Both the position numbers and the translations under genes were made by a program. Positions 59,613-64,000 of a DNA stretch of 64,000 nucleotides are shown here, in pieces. This DNA is from Oscillospiraceae bacterium (GTDB lineage: Bacteria; Bacillota; Clostridia; Oscillospirales; Ruminococcaceae). Position 1 is the first letter of the stretch. The number at the start of each line of letters is the position of its first letter. The stretch lies in contig JAGALZ010000046.1 in assembly GCA_017848055.1 (NCBI GenBank), positions 1 through 64,000 on the forward strand. The letters are read 5' to 3'. Below the pieces are notes generated by a model. It was not told where the DNA came from. It did not search any database and saw nothing but the letters and a program-made list of their open reading frames with translations.

Positions 59613-61286
59613 ATGAATATTGGATTTAAGAAGGCTGTTATCTCAATCGGAACAGCCGTTGTAATGCTGACCTCAGTATTTGCAGGCTCAGTAGTCGCTT
59701 CATCAACTAACGAAATTACAGTTAAACCGACAACCTCTACCGTTAAGCCGGGAGAGAGCTTTGACGTGTCTGTCGGATATGAAGCAGGTAGCAACGGTGC
59801 ATCGGGATTTCAGCTGTTTTTGCGTTATGACGATGACCTGCTCGACCTCTATGTACCAACAACCGCAGAGCTTAATGGAAAGTACAATGTCGGAAGCAGA
59901 TTTTCTGTAATTACAAACTATACATTCGGTGAGGGAACTGTTAAGATTGTAGGTGCAAATATGAGTGCCAACAACATAACGGTTGATACATTGCTCTCAC
60001 TTCTCACATTTACAGCTGAGGATGACGCAGCAGGTACTGCAAAGATTTGGATTGAAGTTGAAAAGCTTGTCGAGAATAAGGACGGCAGCATGGTAAGCAC
60101 ACCGTATTCTGCACCAACTGCTTCCAACCCTATCAAGATTAAGATAGCTGCTCCGACAACAACTACAACCACTACAACAACCACTACTACAACAACTACA
60201 ACAACTACTACAACTACAACAACCACTACAACCACTACAACACCTACCACCACAACTCCTACTACTACACAATCTACAACAACTCCAAGTACAACAACAC
60301 CTACTACAACATCATCTACAACACCTACCACTACTACAACTACAACATCAGCAACTACTACACCTACTACTACAACAACTACAACATCAGCAACTACTAC
60401 ACCTACCACTACTACAACTACAACACCAGCAACAACCACACCAACAACTACTACAACTACAACACCTGCGACTACAACACCAACGACCACAACAACTACA
60501 ACTTCGCAGACAACAACTACTACTCCGATTACAACAACTGAGGCTTCTGTAACTGAGCCTTCCGCTTCAGAAACTACAACCTCAGAAACAGCTCCTTCCG
60601 AAACTACTACTACGACTACAACAACTTCATCACAGACTGAAGAAACTCCTTCCGAGCCATCCGAAGATGCCGTGATTATTGTTGATGATAATCCGCTTTA
60701 TGAAGTTTCCCAGGGCGCTGAAGAGTATGACGAAACAAAGGTTGACCCATATTGCTTCGACCTCAAGGACTATGTTTCTGATTTTGACAAGAGCTATAAC
60801 GTAAAGGTTTCAATTTCATCTGACGGCTACGCAAGCGGTTCAATCAGTATGAATGACGTTGACGGTAACTGGACAAAGTATTATCAGAACACAGATACCC
60901 AGGTTTGGGAAGCTGAAAACATCACACTTGATAAGAACGACGCACTTGTATTCGTTCAGCTTTTCTACCTCAAGGAAAACTCAACCTTTACTATCGAGCA
61001 GATTGAAATCACACCGTATAACGCCCAGAGCAATGACCAGCCTGCAGAAGACGACGTAAACGATACAAACGTCGAGATTCCAAAGGAGGACGCAGAGGAA
61101 GGCGTTACAGAGGATGATATCCAGAACGCAGTTGACCAGATGCCTGAGAACGACAATAACCCACAGACATCTGATTCTTCAAGAAGTGTAATGGCAGTAG
61201 GCCTCGTCCTTTTAGAGGTTGCCGCAATGGCAGCAGTTCTCTTCGTTTTCGGAAAGAAAAAGGATATCGAAGAGCCCCAGGAATAA
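59613..61286 (+). CDS. sortase-anchored single-cohesin surface protein (scaffoldin-like)
   Basis: 557 residues; AAGGAGG 6 bases before ATG. Order: signal peptide (1-30); cohesin (33-180; EITVKPTTSTVKPGESFDVSV, GASGFQLFLRYDDDLLDLY, LLSLLTFTAEDDAAGTAKI); Thr/Pro linker (181-350); a C-terminal beta domain (351-480; YCFDLKDYVSDFDKSYNVKVSIS, WEAENITLDKNDALVFVQLFYL) perhaps a carbohydrate-binding module; then a wall-sorting signal NPQTS (516-520), hydrophobic helix and KKKD tail. NPQTS is of the sortase B/NPQTN type. It should hold dockerin proteins on the cell wall. Only one cohesin, no dockerin. Confidence 0.9.
   Translation: MNIGFKKAVISIGTAVVMLTSVFAGSVVASSTNEITVKPTTSTVKPGESFDVSVGYEAGSNGASGFQLFLRYDDDLLDLYVPTTAELNGKYNVGSRFSVITNYTFGEGTVKIVGANMSANNITVDTLLSLLTFTAEDDAAGTAKIWIEVEKLVENKDGSMVSTPYSAPTASNPIKIKIAAPTTTTTTTTTTTTTTTTTTTTTTTTTTTTTPTTTTPTTTQSTTTPSTTTPTTTSSTTPTTTTTTTSATTTPTTTTTTTSATTTPTTTTTTTPATTTPTTTTTTTPATTTPTTTTTTTSQTTTTTPITTTEASVTEPSASETTTSETAPSETTTTTTTTSSQTEETPSEPSEDAVIIVDDNPLYEVSQGAEEYDETKVDPYCFDLKDYVSDFDKSYNVKVSISSDGYASGSISMNDVDGNWTKYYQNTDTQVWEAENITLDKNDALVFVQLFYLKENSTFTIEQIEITPYNAQSNDQPAEDDVNDTNVEIPKEDAEEGVTEDDIQNAVDQMPENDNNPQTSDSSRSVMAVGLVLLEVAAMAAVLFVFGKKKDIEEPQE
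60153..60540 (+). repeat. Thr/Pro-coding tandem repeat (linker)
   Basis: Nearly pure ACA/ACT/ACC codons with about 36-39-base units encoding TTTTTTSATTTP or TTTTTTPATTTP. A likely O-glycosylated spacer; prone to slippage. Confidence 0.9.
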
Positions 61287-61296
61287 TTAAAATCAA

Positions 61297-61325
61297 CAGC
61301 CCGCAGATTTAAGCGGGCTGTTTTG
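61297..61325 (+). terminator. terminator after the cohesin gene
   Basis: CAGCCCGC / GCGGGCTG, 8-base loop, T4. Confidence 0.85.
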
Positions 61326-61337
61326 ATAGGTGAGAAT

Positions 61338-61982
61338 ATGCAAGCTATTGAAAAGCGTAATTTTCAGTGTGAGCTGGAAGATATTATAAAATCACTTAAA
61401 AGCAAGCCAAAGCTTATGCTCCACGCCTGCTGTGCACCATGCTCGTCGTATGTGCTGGAGTATCTGAGTAAGTATTTTGAAATAACAATGCTGTACTATA
61501 ATCCGAATATTACACCCGAAAGCGAGTATAAGAAAAGACTTTGCGAGCTTCAGAGATTGCTGGGTGAGGCTGATTTTGCACAGGGCGTAAAGCTCTTGCC
61601 GTGCGATTATGACCCCGAGCGTTTCTTTGAAATCGCAAAAGGCCTCGAGCATCTTCCCGAAGGTGAGGAAAGATGCTTTAAGTGCTATGAGTTAAGACTC
61701 AGAGAAACTGTAAAAGCCGCTATAGAGAATAGAAGCGATTACTTTACTTCAACGCTCTCTATCTCGCCGTATAAGAATTCTAAGAAGCTTGCCGAAGTTT
61801 CTTTAGCACTCGAAAGCGAGTACGGAATCAAGTGGCTCCCAAGCGACTTTAAAAAGAAAAACGGCTATAAGCGTTCAATCGAGCTTTCAAAAGAATACAA
61901 TCTGTACAGACAAAACTACTGCGGCTGTATCTTTTCCAAAATGCAGTCAGAAGGGAAACTCCAAAATGATACGTCTGATTAG
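61338..61982 (+). CDS. queH: epoxyqueuosine reductase QueH
   Basis: 214 residues from ATG 61338 (AGGTGAG upstream). Last step of queuosine formation in tRNA (DUF208 family, replacing QueG). Cys pairs HACCAPCSSYVLEYL and EERCFKCYELRL, plus NYCGCIFSK at the end; these hold Fe-S and metal centres. STLSISPYKNSKKL is family-typical. Overlaps the next gene by 17 bases. Confidence 0.93.
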   Translation: MQAIEKRNFQCELEDIIKSLKSKPKLMLHACCAPCSSYVLEYLSKYFEITMLYYNPNITPESEYKKRLCELQRLLGEADFAQGVKLLPCDYDPERFFEIAKGLEHLPEGEERCFKCYELRLRETVKAAIENRSDYFTSTLSISPYKNSKKLAEVSLALESEYGIKWLPSDFKKKNGYKRSIELSKEYNLYRQNYCGCIFSKMQSEGKLQNDTSD

Positions 61983-62400
61983 AGATGATGAGCTGGAGAA
62001 GCTGCTGGGACTCTATACCCACCTCCACGACAACGCTGTGCCTGCCGTCGATGACCGTATAAAGTCTGTGTGGGAAAGCATTGTGAACGACAAAAACCAC
62101 AATATCATTGTTGCCGAGGAGCAGGGCGAAATCGTGTCCTCTTGCGTCTGCGTGATTGTAAGAAATCTTACACATGGGCAAAGACCGTATGCACTCATCG
62201 AAAACGTCGTGACAAATCCTCACTATAGGAATAAAGGCCTCGCAACTGCCTGCCTCAGCTTTGCAAAAGAGCTTGCCGTTACTGAGAACTGCTATAAGAT
62301 TATGCTGATGACCGGTTCAAAGAGTAGTGCAACACTCGATTTTTACCGTAAAGCAGGGTACAATTCCAATGACAAAACAGCCTTTATAATGTGGCTGTGA
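61966..62400 (+). CDS. GNAT family N-acetyltransferase
   Basis: 144 residues. Acetyl-CoA site VVTNPHYRNKGLATACLSFAKE (R/Q-x-x-G-x-A type) and C-terminal ATLDFYRKAGYNSNDKTAF. The substrate is unknown. Starts inside the 3' end of queH (17-base overlap), so coupled in one operon with the cyclase-like gene 11 bases after. Confidence 0.88.
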   Translation: MIRLIRDDELEKLLGLYTHLHDNAVPAVDDRIKSVWESIVNDKNHNIIVAEEQGEIVSSCVCVIVRNLTHGQRPYALIENVVTNPHYRNKGLATACLSFAKELAVTENCYKIMLMTGSKSSATLDFYRKAGYNSNDKTAFIMWL

Positions 62401-62411
62401 AAGGATAGCGT

Positions 62412-63011
62412 ATGAAGATTTATGATATTTCGCAGGAGGTTTTTGCCTGCACCGTTTTCCCGGGTGACCCTTCGCCGAAGCGCAACCTGATGATGCAGAT
62501 TAAAAACGGCGATGTCTGTAACCTTACCTCAATCGAAATGTGTGCCCACAACGGTACCCACGTCGATGCACCATATCATTTTATAGATGATGGTAAGGCA
62601 ATAGGCGAAGTTCCCCTTGACCACTATGTCGGATATGCAAGCGTCTTCCACCACGACGGCGATGTTACAAAAGCCGACGCAAGTGCTATCCTCAGCTTTG
62701 CAAAAACTCTGGGAAGCGATTGCGCCGAAAGAATTTTAATCGGCGGTAAAGCAACTGTTACAGAAGAAGCGGCAAGCGTATTTGCAGATGCAGGCGTGAA
62801 GCTCGTAGGAAACGAATCACAGACCGTAGGCCCCGAAAACGCACCGAAGAATGTCCATATGATATTGCTTGGTGCAGGAGTTACGCTTCTGGAAGGAATA
62901 AGATTACCAGAAGTTCCGAACGGAAAATATCTCCTGAACTGTGCACCTCTCAATCTCGGCGGTGCTGATGGCGCACCCTGCCGTGCAATCCTGATATCCG
63001 AGGAGGAATAG
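62412..63011 (+). CDS. cyclase-family protein (kynurenine formamidase-like)
   Basis: 199 residues. Metal-binding motif HNGTHVDAPYHF, DISQEVFACTVFPGDP at the start, VKLVGNESQTVGPE and LLNCAPLNLGGADGAPCRA at the end, as in the cyclase/KynB superfamily of Zn hydrolases. No tryptophan-degradation genes are near, so the true substrate is unknown. One-base gap to the phosphatase gene. Confidence 0.88.
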   Translation: MKIYDISQEVFACTVFPGDPSPKRNLMMQIKNGDVCNLTSIEMCAHNGTHVDAPYHFIDDGKAIGEVPLDHYVGYASVFHHDGDVTKADASAILSFAKTLGSDCAERILIGGKATVTEEAASVFADAGVKLVGNESQTVGPENAPKNVHMILLGAGVTLLEGIRLPEVPNGKYLLNCAPLNLGGADGAPCRAILISEEE

Positions 63012-63012
63012 C

Positions 63013-63483
63013 ATGCATAGAATCATGTTCGTCTGCCACGGCAACATCTGCCGTTCACCTATGGCGGAGTTTGTGCTTAAAGATATTACGCAGAAGCTAG
63101 GGATTGAGAATGAGTTTCAGATAGCATCAAGTGCTACAAGCACTGAGGAGATTTTCTGCGGAAGAGGCAACCCCGTCTATCCACCCGCTAAGCAGGAACT
63201 TGCAAAGCATGGCATTTCCTGCGAGGGCAAAAGAGCCGTGCAGCTCAAAGCGTCGGATTATGATAAGTATGATTTGTTCATCGGAATGGATAGTGCAAAT
63301 ATCCGCAATATGACACGGATGCTCGGCGGCGATAAGCTAGGTAAAATCCGAAAGCTGCTCGACTATGCCTACGGCGGCGATGTCGCAGACCCATGGTACA
63401 GCGGAGATTTTGAAGCTACATACCGTGACGTTACAAACGGCTGCAGAGGACTTCTCAGAAGTCTAGGATATACCGTAGAATAA
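63013..63483 (+). CDS. low-molecular-weight protein-tyrosine phosphatase
   Basis: 156 residues. Catalytic P-loop FVCHGNICRSPMAEF (Cys-x5-Arg) near the start and the general-acid Asp in VADPWYSGDF. Such enzymes act on phosphotyrosine or phosphoarginine; no kinase partner is adjacent. Last gene of the queH group, with a terminator after it. Confidence 0.94.
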   Translation: MHRIMFVCHGNICRSPMAEFVLKDITQKLGIENEFQIASSATSTEEIFCGRGNPVYPPAKQELAKHGISCEGKRAVQLKASDYDKYDLFIGMDSANIRNMTRMLGGDKLGKIRKLLDYAYGGDVADPWYSGDFEATYRDVTNGCRGLLRSLGYTVE

Positions 63484-63485
63484 AT

Positions 63486-63516
63486 AAAAGCACGTCTTTA
63501 AAGGCGTGCTTTTTGT
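63486..63516 (+). terminator. terminator after the LMW phosphatase gene
   Basis: AAAAGCACGTCTT / AAGGCGTGCTTTT stem followed by T residues. Confidence 0.85.
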
Positions 63517-63541
63517 TTCTCTAAATCGGGAATAATACTCA

Positions 63542-63570
63542 TTGACATTATAAGAATTTAGTTGTATAAT
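63542..63570 (+). promoter_or_regulatory. promoter for the last gene
   Basis: TTGACA (63542-63547) and TATAAT (63565-63570), 17-base spacer. Confidence 0.85.
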
Positions 63571-63609
63571 ATGAGAAAATATTTGCGGCATCGCTTACGG
63601 AGGTGCAGT

Positions 63610-64000
63610 ATGGACGAAAATAAGAAGAATGATATTACCGACGATTCAGCAAAGGAATCCCGAACAGCTTCTGAGAATAATTCAGATGACAGTGAAAACG
63701 GTTCGACTCTGAAAATAATACTTTTAGTGCTTTCTCTGCTACTGTGGGGATATGCTATTTTTATAGGTCTGCGAAACGGTATCAGTACCAGTATCCGTAG
63801 AGAAGTGCTGGATTTATACAGCTTCGTTCACCCCATAGGCGACATTTGGTTTGATGCAATAGGTAGGAATGTATTACTGGCTTTTCTGCTTATAGTTTTT
63901 GCAGCTTATCCGATATATTATTTTATAGATAAGCGCAGTAAAAAGAAAGCGGCAAAAGAAAAACTGAAAAGTGAGACTAAGGAAACGGATAATCCTTTGA
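63610..64000 (+). CDS. membrane protein, 5' part
   Basis: 130 codons from ATG 63610 (GGAGG 8 bases upstream) to the window edge without a stop. Acidic, Asn/Asp/Ser-rich start (1-34), a membrane helix (about 36-56), a loop (YSFVHPIGDIWFDAIGR-like, LYSFVHPIGDIWFD), a second helix (about 88-108) and a basic, Lys-rich tail continuing past the window. No family recognised. Confidence 0.7.
   Translation, partial: MDENKKNDITDDSAKESRTASENNSDDSENGSTLKIILLVLSLLLWGYAIFIGLRNGISTSIRREVLDLYSFVHPIGDIWFDAIGRNVLLAFLLIVFAAYPIYYFIDKRSKKKAAKEKLKSETKETDNPL

Noticed and set aside
59918-60490. Minus-strand open frame made almost only of Val
   Set aside because: It is the complement of the Thr-linker repeat of the cohesin gene; no start context and no plausible protein.
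60153-60540. Tandem repeats considered as a CRISPR array or minisatellite
   Set aside because: In frame with the cohesin protein and made of Thr/Pro codons; no unique spacers.

Overview
The window looks like chromosomal core DNA of a Gram-positive anaerobe of the Ruminococcus / Oscillospiraceae type. The indicators are an Rnf complex with ApbE, a fused AdhE under a probable Rex system, type III glutamine synthetase, a cotJABC spore-coat operon, an IspH-S1 fusion, and a cohesin/dockerin pair with Thr-rich linkers and a sortase signal. Cohesin/dockerin together with spore genes fits a Ruminococcus bromii-like organism; that assignment is inference. Shine-Dalgarno sites are strong (AAAGGAG/GGAGG), and many promoters are near-perfect TTGACA-N17-TATAAT. 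I see no phage, insertion sequence, CRISPR array or rRNA.

Layout. 1-5.7 kb: 3' end of ptsI, a catalytically degenerate SipW-like membrane protein, four tRNAs (Val, Asp, Phe, Gly), rnhA, a lone EF-Tu-domain-2-like protein, mnmA and a dinB-type polymerase broken by deletion. 5.7-14.4 kb (mostly minus strand): NimA-like and cupin genes, adhE, a phosphotransferase-fold protein with altered catalytic residues (plus strand), and the operon acn-icd-rex. 14.5-19.8 kb: a probable attenuated operon (27-aa leader peptide, terminator, then two zinc-ribbon ABC half-exporters flanking a DUF1854 protein). 19.9-23.3 kb (minus): lrp, aminotransferase, ispE, pflX-like. 23.4-38.3 kb (plus): lipoprotein, tepA-ylzJ-uppP-ftsK, a ComEC-like metallohydrolase with DUF3006, an RpiR regulator, a BaiN-like flavoprotein, fused cmk-plsC, fused ispH-S1, and a class A PBP. 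38.4-45.3 kb: THUMP methyltransferase, glnN, a membrane protein, an XRE regulator divergent from a BspA-like lipoprotein, and cotJABC. 45.4-51.2 kb: secG, rnr, a NUDIX remnant, an unknown protein, then a minus-strand group (phosphatase, DUF975-like membrane protein, pseudouridine synthase). 51.3-57.3 kb: apbE followed by rnfCDGEAB. 57.3-61.3 kb: a dockerin-bearing peptidoglycan hydrolase divergent from a sortase-anchored cohesin protein. 61.3-64 kb: queH, GNAT, cyclase-family and LMW phosphatase genes, and the start of a membrane protein.

Functional themes. Redox and energy: adhE oxidises NADH, rex senses NADH/NAD+, Rnf couples ferredoxin/NAD+ to ion gradients, and ApbE installs its FMN. Nitrogen: acn-icd feed 2-oxoglutarate and glnN assimilates ammonium. 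Cell envelope: uppP, PBP, plsC, the surface cohesin/dockerin pair, secG. The two best candidates for undescribed biology are the leader-peptide-controlled dual ABC/DUF1854 operon and the adjacent cohesin-dockerin pair in which the dockerin sits on a cell-wall hydrolase rather than a glycanase.
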